Shown in pieces: positions 21,582 through 33,713 of a DNA stretch of 64,000 nt. Positions within the stretch are counted from its first letter, which is position 1. The number at the start of each line of letters is the position of its first letter. Position numbers and translations under genes: made by a program. This stretch comes from Brachypterus glaber. Its lineage: Eukaryota > Arthropoda > Insecta > Coleoptera > Kateretidae. Location: the NCBI GenBank assembly GCA_958510825.1, contig OY294044.1, positions 102,710,893 to 102,774,892 on the forward strand. The letters run 5' to 3'. The notes below the pieces were generated by a model. The model did no database searches and had not been told where the DNA came from. It worked only from the letters and a program-made list of their open reading frames with translations.

Positions 21582-22211
21582 CCCTCCTAAGGGTATATCT
21601 AAAAAGTAGTTTTTATTTAATATCTCTGGAGCCCTATGAAAAAGAGTAACCCGTTTTTGCATATGCCTTAACATTGATAAAGGTTCGCATTTTATGTAAT
21701 TTTTATTTGGTAATTTTAACCAGGGATGTGGTCCCCATGTCACCTTTTTGCCCCAAACTTTTTTATCTGTACTTTTTTTGACAATTTCTCAATAAAATAT
21801 TATTCTTTGATTAAAAATACATAAAAAAAGTACTCTTTATTTGTGTATGAGAGTTTTTTCGTAGTTTTTAATGTGGAATCTCTTTTTAATTGCAATTTTG
21901 CGTCTTTAATTGCAATTTTCTCTAAAATGGTTGGCCCTACGGTGGTACATAAGTGCCTTTTTTATGTATTTTTAATTAAAGATTAATATTTTATTGAGAA
22001 AATGTCAAAAAATCTAGGGATAAAAAAGTTTGGGGCAAAAAGTGACATCTCCCCCCATTTTGCACGTCCCTGGTTAATATTACTAAATAAAAATTATATG
22101 AAATGATAGCCTTTATCAATGGTAAGGCTCATGTAAAAATTTGTTACTGTGGTTTATAGGGTTCCAGAAATATTAAATAAAAACTACTTTCTAAATGTAC
22201 CCTTAGGAGAG
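21582..22211. mobile_element. Long palindrome of the shared-core foldback family, copy 1
   Basis: The left arm (CTCCTAAGGGTATATCTAAA...AACCAGGGATGTGG) pairs with the right arm (...CCCTGGTTAATATT...ACTTTCTAAATGTACCCTTAGGAG). The inner arms share the TTTTTGCCCCAAACTTTTTT segment and a TACATAAAAAAAGTACTCTT-like segment with the elements at 28100-28560, 42227-43968 and 61361-62369. No ORF. Confidence 0.8.
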
Positions 22212-23299
22212 TCGAAGCTCCCTTAGGGCTCATTTCCGGACCAACCCTTATAGAAACCCCTTAAATTTCTCTAACCTATTTCTGAATAACTCTGTATAAA
22301 CATTTTTTTTAGCGCCAAAACCATATTTGTGCATCAGTTACGAAAAAGGCATTACGTAGGTTGTGACGTATATTTATATTTTGCTTAGAACATGAGACAA
22401 TGAGAATTAAAAAAATTTCAACCTTTTTTTCTTATATTTTTTAAGTTGTTAAATTAGATTATTTTTTAGAATAGAATTCGCAAAAAATTATCTTAACAAC
22501 ATGCAAAAACACAGTTTAAAATTCGTTACGTCGGTTACGGCCTATTTTTTTATTAATATATTTTAAGATATATATTCTATCAACACAAAAAAAAACTTGC
22601 ATTTTCTTCTATTATTACTTTACAGTCTTACTTGAATCAATTAAAAGACTGAAATAGCCAAAATTATAAGTACTATCGTTACGTAGGTTATCGTCCAAAA
22701 GCATAAAAGAGAGTTACAATTTAAAATGAGAGTGGATGGCTTACTGGGTAAAGAATACTTACATCAATATTAATTAAGAATGAATATTTAAAAAGAGACT
22801 GAAAGCATGTCCGATGTAGCGATTTTTCTACTCTGTGTGTCATACAGGCAAAATTTCCCAAAAACAGCAAAAATTTAAGATACAATCTTGTATTCATAAT
22901 TATTATTTATTATTATTATTATCAGTACATTATCAATAGATAATACAGGACAAAAAAAGTTAGTTTTTTATAAACCACGTATTTTTTTCACGTATTTTTG
23001 GACGCTGAAAACGAATATGGGCATATTCCACGTGGATTCAGGCAACGGATTTGGGTCAATTATATTTTATGGGTACCTTGTGACATCAGAAATAGATCTA
23101 TAATTGGATTTTTTCGAGACGCATATTTTTTAAGATATGGACTTTTTTCCTAAAATCAAAGATTAGTATAAAAATTGAGTTTGCCGTATAATAACTTTAA
23201 AACTATTAGAGATATCCAAAAACGGTTTTTAACATTAGAAACAACGTCAATTTCTTGGCAAAAATCTTTTTTTTATATCCATAGTGTTTTGTTTTTTTT
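22212..23299. other. Gene-free AT-rich tract
   Basis: I see no gene, terminal repeat or tandem structure in this stretch, only AT-rich sequence with short homopolymers. Confidence 0.4.
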
Positions 23300-23720
23300 T
23301 AGATATTAGCTAAAAATTTATGTAATCAATACATAATAAATACATAATTATGATTATTAAATAAATAAATAAATAAATTTTATTGATAAATAAATAAATA
23401 AATTTTATTGATTGTGTATTATGTATTGTTCATGTATTAATTATGTATTAATTATGCATTGATTTTGTATTGATTATATATTAATTATAATTCCGTGGCT
23501 TAGTTCTAAAAGGGCCATTGTTACTTTGTCAATAGCAGCGTTTTCAAAATATTACATTAGAGTTGACGTGAAAACGCTGCTATTGACAAAGTGAGATTGG
23601 CCCTTTTAGAACATACATAATCAATACAAAATCAATACAGTATTAATACATAAACAATAAATAATTATTTATAGATTATAAATATTTATTTATAGATTAT
23701 AATCAATACATAACATAAGT
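23300..23720. repeat. ATTATGTATTGA-type low-complexity array
   Basis: Irregular repeats of TAATTATGTATTGATT and, on the far side, the complementary orientation, with AAATAAATAAAT runs near 23360-23400. The MITE at 23503-23612 sits at the switch point, so the whole is a loose palindrome. Confidence 0.6.
23503..23612. mobile_element. 110-bp MITE with long inverted termini
   Basis: GTTCTAAAAGGGCCA at the left pairs with TGGCCCTTTTAGAAC at the right, and the CTTTGTCAATAGCAGCGTTTTCA segment follows in both arms. There is no coding content, and target duplication is unclear. Confidence 0.7.
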
Positions 23721-24127
23721 CAACAAATCGTAACTTTTTTTTGCCCTGATCTGAAAGTAAATTTTTCTTACTAATTCGAGGGCGTAGAATCTGAATCTCA
23801 CATTAGAAAAATTTAGGCAACTTAAATTATTTAGTATAAATATATAACGTGAGGTGTGTATTAAGAGTATTCCTTGGAATTCAAAGCTATTTTATATTTT
23901 CATGGCTCGTATTTAGATGAGATCCTGAAATTCAATGACGTCAGCCAGCAGCTGCATTTCCAGTGGATCAATAGAATGCTTGATTCACTTTTTGTAGCTG
24001 CAAGGTCATACTTTATCCAAAGCATTGGGCTAACAATCAATTAATTAAAAAGAAACTGCTGCCAACAAAACTTATAGCTTTTACAAAAAGAAACAAAAAA
24101 AAATCGAAAATATTAATTTTAGTCTTT

Positions 24128-25654
24128 GGGGCTATCCATATATTACGTAACGCAATTTTTCAAAAAAATTGACACCCCCCCCCCTGTGTAACAAACTGTC
24201 ACATTTACCAACACCCCCCCCCCTGCGTAACAATATAAAAATTTGTATTTGTAAAAAAATATTCATAATCAATATCACAGGGAAAAGATACTAGGTGCCT
24301 CTTTTTACACTGAGTGTCACATCCCAGACAGCACAAAGATGACTTGCACAAGCGACTTTACAACATAACACCTCCTCCCATTTACGTTGCTGGGTATTGA
24401 TATAAAAAGCGTAATAAGTATTAGAATCAGAGGTAATTTTTTTCTCAAAAAAAGATCTTAAAAAATGTGATTTTTTTTTTATTTTTTTTTTCAGTTTTTT
24501 TTTGAAAATTCCTTTTTTTATTTTTTTTTTATTTTTAATTTTTTCGTTATAAGAAAATAAAAAAAAGAAAAATTTATTTTTTTATTTTTTTGTTTTTCAA
24601 AAAAAGATCTTTAAAAATATCGATACCCCCAAGCAACAAAGCCGTAACTCATATATTGTCATTTTTCACGACAGCTAAATTTCTAAAATATTTTTTTTTG
24701 TTATTTAAGGGTGGGTAAATGATTGAAGTGGAAAAGGAAGTCATGTGATACATCATTTTAAAGCTTATAAAATTCTCTATTTAACTGTTTAAGTATTTAT
24801 TGTTTATTTACTGTTTGTTTCTGATAATATTCAAGTTTAGAATTTCTTACTTTAGTGATTTTTAGTAAACTTTTGTTTAAAGTGGACTGTGGAGAAACCT
24901 GAGTAGTACCACCATGTGTGTCTTTTTTCAAGGCGTTTACCTATGAGTATAACTCAAAATGGGTCTAACTTGAGTTACAACCTTGTTGCTTGGGAGTGTC
25001 GATATGGTAGTTTTTTTAATAGTTGATTGTGTTATAATATATTTTTAGTATATTTTTAGTATCGAAGTTAAGACGTCTTGTACCGATACTTAAAAGACAT
25101 CTTATAGACATCATAATCAGATATCTTTTAAACATCCCTAAAAAGAAGTCCATAAGATATCCTTTTTATGTCTTTAGGCGTCCAGACATGATTAAGATCT
25201 AAAAAAGACGTCTTTAAAATATCATGTGCTGTCTGGGATATAACACGTATATTTTTTATGCACAGGTACACATAATAGTACACACATTGGTGTTCTGTGA
25301 GTACACATTTCGCGCGAAAATGTATCATCGCCGATGATTCATCGACAAGATCACGCAAGAACAGTGCCGTAAGATTTTTTTCAATATCAATGTCAACAGT
25401 TTTTTTACTGATTACAATATTATTTAAATATGCATAGTTTTGTCAATTTTTGTGTAAAAAAGGGAATTATGGGCCACTAAATAGTAACTTATGTTGAAAT
25501 AAAAATACATCTGCCAAGCTTAGGAAATAAACATTAAATTTATTAAATTTCGTTACGTAACGTTTACCTAGACCCCTCCCCCTCCCCCCTCACAAACTGT
25601 ATCGATTTCTCTGACCCCCCCCCTAGGCGCGTTACGTAATATATGGACAGCCCC
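24128..25654. mobile_element. 1.5-kb terminal-inverted-repeat element with a nested element
   Basis: The termini GGGGCTATCCATATATTACG and CGTAATATATGGACAGCCCC frame 1527 bp, with GTTACGTAACG and C-rich blocks just inside both ends. TTT occurs on both flanks (24125-24127, 25655-25657), a possible 3-bp duplication. No transposase frame is visible. A second inverted repeat (24322-25238) lies inside. Confidence 0.75.
24322..25238. mobile_element. Nested element with TCCCAGACAGCACA termini
   Basis: TCCCAGACAGCACA at 24322-24335 pairs exactly with TGTGCTGTCTGGGA at 25225-25238. Near the right end are ATCTTTTAAACATCCCTAAA-like and GACATCTTATAGACATC repeats. No ORF of substance. Probably a non-autonomous DNA transposon inserted into the outer element. 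Confidence 0.65.
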
Positions 25655-25664
25655 TTTCCTTGGA

Positions 25665-26140
25665 GCACGGTTCGCCGTTATTCACTTTTAGTTCGACAGT
25701 CAGTTTTCTTGTTTAATTTCTTATTATGTAAATAACGATTTATAACCAAAAATAAATAATCTATCGGACGAAATGTTTTTTTATCGCAAAAAAAGTTCAG
25801 GTGACCTCCATAACTTTTATATAAATAGGTCAATTTAAAAAAAAATTACATACTCTTACTTATTTATTAAAGACAAAAGACGGTTTTATGTAAAATTATA
25901 AAAAATTAAAAATTAAAAAACAAAAATAAATTTCAAAATAGTTCTCGGAAATGTTTAAAATATTTAAAAAAATATTTTTAATTTTTTTTTGTATTTTATA
26001 TTTACTTAATGAACAAGAAAATTATATTTTTTGTTTTAAATTAATATTAAATATTTAGATTATAAGTAAGCAAACTGGATAAGAAAACTGAGTGTTTTCC
26101 AAAGTCGAACTTAAAGTGAATAACGGCGAACCGTGAGAGA
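25665..26140. mobile_element. Inverted-repeat element bordering the tandem array
   Basis: GCACGGTTCGCCGTTATTCAC at the left pairs with GTGAATAACGGCGAACCGTG at the right, and inner arms include CAGTTTTCTTG/CAAGAAAACTG-like parts. The right terminus is also the start motif of each unit of the adjacent tandem array, so the array may derive from this element's end. Confidence 0.7.
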
Positions 26141-27245
26141 GGAGTGAAGATAACCCCCTGAGGGGCGGGGTGTAGTTATCGTGATATTTGGGATTTTGGG
26201 GTTGCTGAAAGTGAATCTAATAATAAAAAAATTCTAACTCACCCTCTGAGGGTCGGGCGGTAGTTTTCGTAAAAATTGGTATATTGGGGTTTTTGAGGTT
26301 GCTGAAAGTGAATCTAAAATTGAATAACGACGAACCTTAAGAGAGGAGTGAAGATAAAACCCCCTGAGGGGCTGGGTGTAGTTTTCGTCAAAATTGGAAT
26401 ATTGGGGTTTTTGAGGTTTCTGAAAGTGAATCTGATAATAAAAAAATTCTAACTCACCCTCTGCGGGTCAGGGGGTAGTTTTCGTAAAAATTGGTATATT
26501 GGGGTTTTTGAGGTTGCTAAAAGTAAATCTAAAAGTGAATAACGACGAACCGTGATAAGAAGTGAAGATAAAACCCCCAGAGGGGCGGAGTGTAGTTTTC
26601 GTGAAAATTGGAATATTGAGGTTTTTGAGGTTGCTGAAAGTGAATCTGATAATGAAAAAATTCTAACTCACCCTCTGAGGGTCGGGGAGTAGTTTTCGTA
26701 AAAGTTGATATATTGGGGTTTATGAGGTTGCTGAAAGTGAATCCAAAAGTGAATAACGACGAAACCGTGAGAGAGAAGTGAAGAGAAAACCCCCTGAGGG
26801 GCGGGGTGTAGTTCTCGTGAAAATTGGAATATTGGGCTTTTTGAGGTTGCTGAAAGTGAATCTGATAATAAAAAAAATCTAACTCCACCCCTTAAGTGGC
26901 GGGGGCAGGTTTTCGTGAAAATTGGAATATTGAGATTTTGAAGATGCTGAAAGCGAATCTGATAACGAAAATTCATAACTCTCCCCCTGAGGATCGGGGG
27001 GTAGTTTTAGTAAACTATATATTGGGGTTGTTGAGGTTTCTGAAAGTAAATCTTATAATAAAAAAAACCTAAGTCCACCCCCTGAGGGGCGGGTGATAGT
27101 TTTCTTGAAAATTGATATATTGGGGTTTTTGAGGTGGCTAAAACTGAATCTTAAAATAAAATTTTTGTAAACAAGGGGTGTAGTTTTCGTAAAAATTGTT
27201 ATATTGGGATTTTTAAAGTTGCTGAAAGTGAATCTGATAATAAAA
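26106..27245. repeat. Dimeric tandem array (about 205-215-bp higher-order unit)
   Basis: GTGAATAACGRCGAACC recurs near 26118, 26322, 26537 and 26751, spacing 204-215 bp. Each unit has two diverged halves of about 100 bp, one with CCCCCTGAGGGGCGGGGTGTAG and one with CCCTCTGAGGGTCGGGGGGTAG, each followed by TTTTCGT...ATTGGGGTTTTTGAGGTTGCTGAAAGTGAATC. Units decay toward 27245. The long antisense ORFs here are a by-product of the repeat. Confidence 0.85.
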
Positions 27246-27296
27246 ATCCATTTCACGCGCATAGGTGAAAAATGGGAAAGCGATTTTTTTTTTAAT

Positions 27297-27592
27297 TATG
27301 TATTTTTTATTTTTAAAAAAAGTTAACCCCATAACTTCTTTGTTTTTGTGGAGATTGCTTTAAAAACAATAGAACTTGATTGTTTCTGAAGATTTGGAGT
27401 AGATCGGACTCGTTCTTGACTTCGTGTCTACAAAAAACATCGGAAAGACGGACACACGGATATTTTCAAAGTTCTTTATTTTTTCATGAAACACATTTGT
27501 ATCCAAGAATTTTTTGTCTAGGAATTTTTTTGGCGATTTTGGAAAATTCGAAACTACCGTATAATACTATTCTAGCGCAGGCGCTGTGAATA
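27297..27592 (-). repeat. Dispersed repeat family X, copy 1
   Basis: In reverse orientation this matches 60725-61030: a CAGCGCCTGCGCTAGAATAG terminus, a segment with GGATACAAATGTG, then the CCG-rich part, GTAGACACGA and TTAACCCC. The small ORFs on both strands lie wholly inside the repeat. Confidence 0.75.
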
Positions 27593-27849
27593 GAATAAAT
27601 ACCGCATGTTTTTAGAAACGAATATACGCCAGATACGCGCAACCATTTACCTAACTTATACAAGCGCGCCTACTGGAGGGTTAGAGGAAATGAAATAGAA
27701 AAATCTATCATAGGTTTCTGAGGTTTCTTTGACATCATAAAAACAATGTTGACCGATAAAATATACATAACCTATAAAACCTTCCTTTATTACTTTAATT
27801 ACTACAACAGTAATAACCGTTTCAATCCCTTTTTTTCATCACGCACCTC

Positions 27850-28820
27850 AAATTTGAGTGCCTTATAGTCAACGCGTTTTGAGTTAAAATTATAAATAAG
27901 TAGATAATTATAATTAAGGCTTTTTCTAATAATGCATTTTAAGCAAATGCATTATTAATACTTAAAATTTAATATGTTATCAACATCATAATACTAAGAA
28001 AAAAGTTAGAAGATGCAGAGAAAGATGCCTTTGCCAGTAATCACAACTAAAATACCTAGAAAGGCCTATACACGGTGTATTTGAAATAGCGTCGGAAATT
28101 TTAACACATCATAAAATATGACAAAAAGTTCCTATAAACATATGTCTAAAAATGCGTCTACGCCCCTTTGAAAGTGGCTAAAAAAAATCGGTTTTTATTT
28201 AATAACTCAGGAACCCTTTGAGATATATCAACGACGTTTTGCACGTTAACTAATCCTACCAAGGCCCGTTTTTATGTGTTATTTTCATGTACTTATTTCA
28301 ACCAGGGGTGTGCGAAACGGGGGGGGCTTATCAGTTTTTTGTCCAAAACTTTTTTCTGTGTAATTTTTTTGCAATTTTATTTTTAAAATATGATTCCTCA
28401 GGTCAAAATACATAAAAAAGGTACTCTTGTTGTAATACTGTAGGATTAACCGTTTTCGAGAAAAATTCATTTGAAGGTGAAATTCCACGGTTCGAGGACG
28501 ACAAATTAAATACTAAAATGTTGAAAACCAAAATTTTAATGATGCAGGGTGAATGTACATTAAAAACTGAGAAACAGACGCTATTTCAAATACACCGTGT
28601 TTAGGCCTTTCTAGGTATTTTAGTTGTGATTACTGGCAAAGGCATCTTTCTCTGCATCTTCTAACTTTTTTCTTAGTATTATGATGTTGATAACATATTA
28701 AATTTTAAGAATTAATAATGCATTTGCTTAAAATGCATTATTAGAAAAAGCCTTAATTATAATTATCTACTTATTTATAATTTTAACTCAAAATGCGTTG
28801 ACTATAAGGCACTCAAATTT
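27850..28820. mobile_element. Long palindrome with near-identical arms and a shared-core insert
   Basis: Arms of about 245 bp (27850-28098 and 28572-28820) are almost identical when inverted: AAATTTGAGTGCCTTATAGTC...AAAGGCATC...CCTAGAAAGGCCTA. Between them (28099-28571) lies one half of the shared-core family (AATAACTCAGGAACCCTTTGAG, CCAGGGGTGTGCG, AAAACTTTTTTCTGTG). No ORF. Confidence 0.85.
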
Positions 28821-29599
28821 GCTATTTCACATACACCCTGTATAATACTGAACCAGAAAAAAAATTAAAAAAATAATACTCGGACTAGACATTTTATTTT
28901 ATTATACTTTGACCTGCTGAATCTGAAAAAAATCTCCATATTCTCCCATGGGTCAATTTTTTTTGCTACATGGGGAAAAAAGACCTAAATTGCAATAATT
29001 CTTAATTTTCTTAAGAACCAAGGAACTGATTTCTAAACGTTAGACCCCTAATGTGTTATATAGTTCGAATCAGTTAATCAAGTTCTATAAGTTTGCCAAC
29101 TTTTAATTTTTGTTGGACATTTTTGGGTTTTTAAATTTTTCTTTTTTTTAATTTGGCACACTTACGCTCTCACAGCTGTAGCTTTAGGGTTTTTGATAGT
29201 CAAATTACCCACTTTTTTACCTTTTTACCCCTTGTAACAAAAAAACATTCGACATGATGCTAGAACAAATTCAGTAGGTCGAAATTTGTTAAGAATGATA
29301 TGCCTAGCCCAAGTTACATTTTTAATTTTTTTTGTTTATAAAATTTTGGTAATTAAACCCAGCTTATTAAAATTTGATTTTTTGATCGATATTTCAATAT
29401 AACAAGTAAATTCAGAAAGAAGTCAAAATTTGATTTCAAATAAACCCTGTAAGTACTGAAATAAACCTAGACGTAATAAATACCTATTCATTGACAATAA
29501 TGTTGTGTACTTATAACAAAACGTAGATTCTGTAAAGTTCGTAGTTTCTAGCTGACTCATTTTGAGGATAACCTACTCAACTGAAGGCACATCCACGTA
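28821..29599. other. Gene-free AT-rich tract upstream of the tetraspanin
   Basis: A solo mariner-like end (ACATACACCCTGTA, about 28831-28844) abuts the palindrome. Otherwise I see no gene or clear repeat. Confidence 0.45.
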
Positions 29600-29841
29600 G
29601 AAAATCGCCGGTATCCTAGCAACGGTTAAAGCAAGCATATCAACAAACCTGTTCTAGGCTGTTCGTCAGTCAATTGTTGGTGGCAGCCTTCCCTGGTAGA
29701 AGCGTGCAATAGTTATTTTCGGTGTTTACTAGCAGACGCTCAGTCATTCAACATTAGTGCAGTCGAAAAATAAAATTAGAATAATTTGTAATACATTGGA
29801 ATCATTTGTAATAAAATTTAAAGCATTTTAAATATTTAGAT
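29600..29841 (+). promoter_or_regulatory. Putative tetraspanin promoter and 5' UTR
   Basis: The 240 bp before the tetraspanin ATG are less AT-rich than the surroundings. Two initiator-like TCAGTC matches lie at 29667-29672 and 29740-29745. An RFX X-box-like site, GTATCCTAGCAAC, is at 29611-29623 (one mismatch to GTNRCC-N-RGYAAC). No convincing TATA box was seen. The start site is inferred. Confidence 0.4.
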
Positions 29842-29901
29842 ATGGGGTGTTCCACGGTTGTTGTTAAATACCTAGTGTTCTTCTTTAATTTGATTTTTGC
29901 T
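29842..29901 (+). CDS. Tetraspanin (Tsp42E-like), exon 1
   Basis: ATG opens a 20-codon exon that starts MGCSTVVVKYLVFFF and ends in GCT followed by a strong donor, GTAAGT (29902). MGCxxxxVKYLLFxFN is the classic tetraspanin N-terminus: a cytoplasmic Cys (palmitoylation type) and the first half of TM1. The junction is phase 0, and the next in-frame exon begins IIGASILLVG, which completes TM1 as in Drosophila Tsp42E proteins. No other tetraspanin exon 2 was seen nearer, and no other exon 1 nearer to exon 2. A caveat is that exon 1 could belong to a neighbouring paralogue, since Tsp42E genes occur in clusters. Confidence 0.8.
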
Positions 29902-29976
29902 GTAAGTAATTTTTGAATAACATTACTTTGTTTTTATTGTATTTAGTAACAATAAAAATTTTTTACTGATAACACA

Positions 29977-30485
29977 GGCCCACAAAAAAAAATAACGACA
30001 ATTGCTATAATTTTCTTTTTTTTTGTATTTTTGGGCGCCCTAAACGAAATTAACAATAAAAAAGCTCGCTGACCCCCAAAGGATCCCGCTCCCCTTTTCA
30101 TTGATTTTGGTCAGATATGGCTTAATTTAGTATATTAACGTTCTCGATATTCTGTTTTAAAATGTTTATGGTAGAACTCCCAGAGATTAATAATTTAGGT
30201 GCTAGAGCACTTTAAAAATGTCGGAAACCGTTGTTATGAAAAAAATGTTTTGGTCAGATTTGGCTAAAATCTGGATATATTTTAGTCCTCGACTTTCCGA
30301 TCAAAACTGTCTTTGGTCACAACATCCAATATTTATTAGTTTTGGTGGTAGTAAAGTTTAAAGATCTCGAGCTAGCTCTTTTATGCACTTTTTTAACTTT
30401 GGAGGTCAGCGAGCTTTTTTACTAATAAAATCGTTTTCGTTAAGAGTAATTGAGGTTTTTTTTTTCTATTTTTTGTGTGCCTAGG
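29977..30485. mobile_element. Inverted-repeat element just after exon 1
   Basis: The AGGCCCACAAAAAA terminus pairs with TTTTTTGTGTGCCT, and AAAAAAGCTCGCTGACC pairs with GGTCAGCGAGCTTTTTT. The arms then pair loosely to a centre near 30230. It begins only about 76 bp into intron 1. No ORF. Confidence 0.7.
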
Positions 30486-30661
30486 TAATTGGTAAATGTT
30501 TGTTTTTACTAATAATATAATTTCCTTAATAATAAAACTGATAAATCAGTATTATTATTAATGTTAATAAAGATCTATCTAGTTTTATTAATAATTTTGT
30601 TTAAATTTATTATATGTTTTTGCAATTTATGTAAAGCCTTTATAATTTTAAAGTTATAATC

Positions 30662-31609
30662 CCATTGAAGAAGTATAATAGCCCAGTCAAATAATAAATG
30701 TAAATTGCAATAAATATACACGGGCTGATATTTTAAAGGGTAGTAGTGGATGGTTACAGAACACTGATGTTAGTTTTTCACCGGGTGATTTGCCTATCTT
30801 ACGCTATCTTGAATTTTAGGGGTGGGTTGCCTAATATGTATTTTACGATAAAAATTCATATAACCAATTTTTTTAAGGAGGAAATTTACAACAATTTTTG
30901 TTCGGATGTTTTTTTTTAACATATTAATAACAATCGAGTTAATTTCAAAATAGCCATGTTGGAGGTGAAATTGTTTTTTTTCATTTTTCGGCCAAATTAT
31001 TCATCAGACGATAAAAGTTGTTATGAGCAAACTTGTAGCTCTTAAAATTCTCTATAAGTTTCATACACTATAAATTTTTATAGGTACTTTGGTACGGTTA
31101 CAGAGGGCGCAACTCGACTTTCACCGCCCGCTGTAACCGTAACAAAATACTTTTGAAAATTCATAATAAATAAAACTTATAGGGAAGCTACAAGTTCGCT
31201 TATAAGTTATAAGTTATAACAACTTTTATCCTACAAAGTTTGGCTGAAAAATCGAAAAAAACAATTTTCCCCCAACATGGCCATATTTGAAAATTTATAG
31301 CTCGATTGTTATTAATATAATAAAAAATGATCCAAACAAAGCTTGTTGGAAATTTTTTCCTTGACAAAATTGGTTATATACATTTTTATCGTAAGATGCA
31401 TATTTATCGAGATAACCGCACTCACCCCTAAAATTTAAGATAGCGGACATCCCTTAGGCAAATCACTCGGTGAAAAACTAACAGGAGTGTTCTGATACTA
31501 TCCACTACTACCCTTTAAAATATCAGCCCGTGTACATTTATTGCAATTTAACACAGGCATTTTTCGGTATTTGACTGGACTAATATATTTTCTTATACTT
31601 CTTCAATGG
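30662..31609. mobile_element. 948-bp palindrome
   Basis: CCATTGAAGAAGTATAATA at the left pairs with TATTTTCTTATACTTCTTCAATGG at the right. TACACGGGCTGATATTTTAAAGGGTAGTAGTGGAT recurs inverted, and the centre near 31100 is a hairpin of GGTACGGTTACAG and CTGTAACCGTAAC. Arms pair over most of about 440 bp. No coding content. Confidence 0.85.
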
Positions 31610-31802
31610 TATTTTTTTTTTTTGGAGTAAAAAAGGCGAGCCACGCATGCATGATCAAAACGGAAAACATTTTCCGCAATGACTTCCTGTTCTTTACCTA
31701 CGACAAAAATACATTACACAAACTTTATTTTTATTCAGCACTTTGTTTATATTTATTATTATTATTTAAAAATATGGATTTTTAATAACTTAATATTTTC
31801 AA

Positions 31803-33424
31803 TGCATGAAAAAAAAAATCACCTACCAAAGTTAGAACGCCAACTTGGAAAATGGGTCTTGCATATTAGGGCACTGCAAAAAATTATTTTTTTTAATTTT
31901 TCATATGCACCCCCTATGTTGTTTCAATTGAAAAAATATGCTTGCATACCAAATTTCAGGTTACTAGAACATTTGACGACCGCCCAACTCGGTTTAATGA
32001 TTCAACAAAAACACAGGCACACGAAATAAAGGTCTTGTCCACCAGACGTGATAAACAATTCTATACGCTTTTGGGGCCCCTGAATACGAATCTGTGGTTG
32101 TTTTGGCTCGGTCGGATCGAATTTCGTTCCTAACCGAAAAAAGTGATAAAATGTATCAAATTTCATCACTTTTTTGAAGTTATTAACGAAATGCGATCTG
32201 ACCGAGTCAAACCAACTTCGGATTTGGATTCAGCGAGCCCAAAAGGGTATAGAAATGTTTGTCTGGTCTGGTGGACAAGACCTTTCGTTCCTAAACTCAA
32301 AAAAGTGATAAAAAGTGTTTAAACACGAAAAAAAAAGGTCTTGTCCACCAGACGAGATACATTTCTATACGTTTTGGGGGTCACTGAATCCGAATCCGGA
32401 GTTGGTTTGACTCGGTCAGATCGCATTTCGTTCCTTACCTCAAAAAAGAAATAAAACTTGTTCTAGTAACCTGAAATTTGGTAAGCAAGCATAGTTTTTC
32501 AATAGAGCTCTGTACAACTAGAATTATGAAACAGAAGACGTCTACCCTATCTCTATCTCATTTTTGCACGGCACACCACTACCAACTTAAATAAATTAAA
32601 AAAATATTGCATTTTTTTCAATTTTTATCAACAATTACCGTTGATTTTTGTAAATAAAGCTAACGAAATGAATATTTTTTGCTAAGAAATAAAACTGATG
32701 ATTAATAGTAAAATAAAGAATGAAATATAAATCCTATTAATTGTTCTTAGGTTGGTTGCTTAATCTGTATATTTATTTACAAAACATAACCTCAAATATG
32801 AAAAGGTAAATATGAATTTATTTAATGTTGAGCATATTTATTATTAACTATATATTATTATTATATATTTTAATATTGTTACCAGTTTCTACATTTCAAG
32901 AAATTAATTCTATGATGAGCGTTATTTCTGTTATAGCTACCAAAATGCCAAGATGTTTTTACAAGGGTTGCAAAAGTCCAAACGAATATCGCCTTGGCTT
33001 TAAATCTAAGGTATAAAGAAAGAACTTACCTCTGGTAAACAATATTTAAATATCAAAACTCGTAAAAGTACTATAATAGTCAATAAAAACACAATATTTA
33101 GTAAAACACACAAAAAACTGAAATCAAAACAATATCAAACGCAGCTCACACAATGACAGTGGCTAAAGTAAATGGCGATACTGACAGTGCAGCCAACATA
33201 AAACCTAGGAGATTTTTTTTCTTTATGTTGGTGATATTACTTCTATCCTTTTTGGGTAGAACTTTTGTCCCTGTCTAATCTAAATGGAGAAATTTCCATT
33301 GAAACAACATAGGGGGTGCATATGAAAAATTAAAAAAAATAATTTTTTGCAGTGCCCTAATATACAAGACCCATTTTCCAAGTTGGCGTTCTAACTTTGG
33401 TAGGTGATTTTTTTTTTCATGTCT
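31803..33424. mobile_element. 1.6-kb inverted-repeat element with an inner palindrome
   Basis: The outer arms (about 130 bp) are near-identical: ATCACCTACCAAAGTTAGAACGCC... and its inverse at 33300-33424, including AACATAGGGGGTGCATATG. Inside, 32027-32284 is a palindrome with AAGGTCTTGTCCACCAGACG ends, and 32335-32443 is a half copy of the same. The short ORF at 32825-33016 (MPRCFYKGCKSPNEYRLGF near its end) has no recognisable domain. Confidence 0.75.
32027..32284. mobile_element. Inner palindrome with GGTCTTGTCCACCAGAC ends
   Basis: ATAAAGGTCTTGTCCACCAG pairs with CTGGTGGACAAGACCTTTCG, and TCGGTCGGATCGAATTTCG pairs with CGAAATGCGATCTGACCGAG. The centre near 32155 has AAAAGTGATAAAATG and CATCACTTTTTTG. 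32335-32443 repeats one arm alone. Confidence 0.75.
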
Positions 33425-33713
33425 TTTGAATCAAAAGTTTTGATAATAATTTACCTCCCAACTCCTATTTTAAAAATCGGCCTTGCACACACACCTTCCC
33501 AGAATTAAACTTTAGTTTATAAAGATTGTCAAAGAAAATTATTCGTTAAACTTGGCACTTTACAGAAATGTAGTCACTAATATAAAATCCCAGCTGGTCC
33601 GGTTCTCAAGATAAAGGTAAAAGTTCTTCAGAAAAGATCTCCATTATTAGAAATAGCATTTCCTAAATCAAGTTATATATTTCTTGTAGTACTTTTTGCA
33701 AATATATCATTTA

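Noticed and set aside
26529..26976. Antisense ORFs of 102-119 codons
   Set aside because: They follow the dimeric tandem repeat and have repeated peptide blocks with no recognisable domain.
26106..27245. Possible CRISPR-like array (direct repeats)
   Set aside because: Units are over 200 bp, diverged and without unique spacers, and the genome is that of an insect.
32825..33016. 63-codon ORF ending MPRCFYKGCKSPNEYRLGF
   Set aside because: The end faintly recalls a THAP-type start, but the Cys pattern is incomplete, and it is inside a palindromic element with no continuation.
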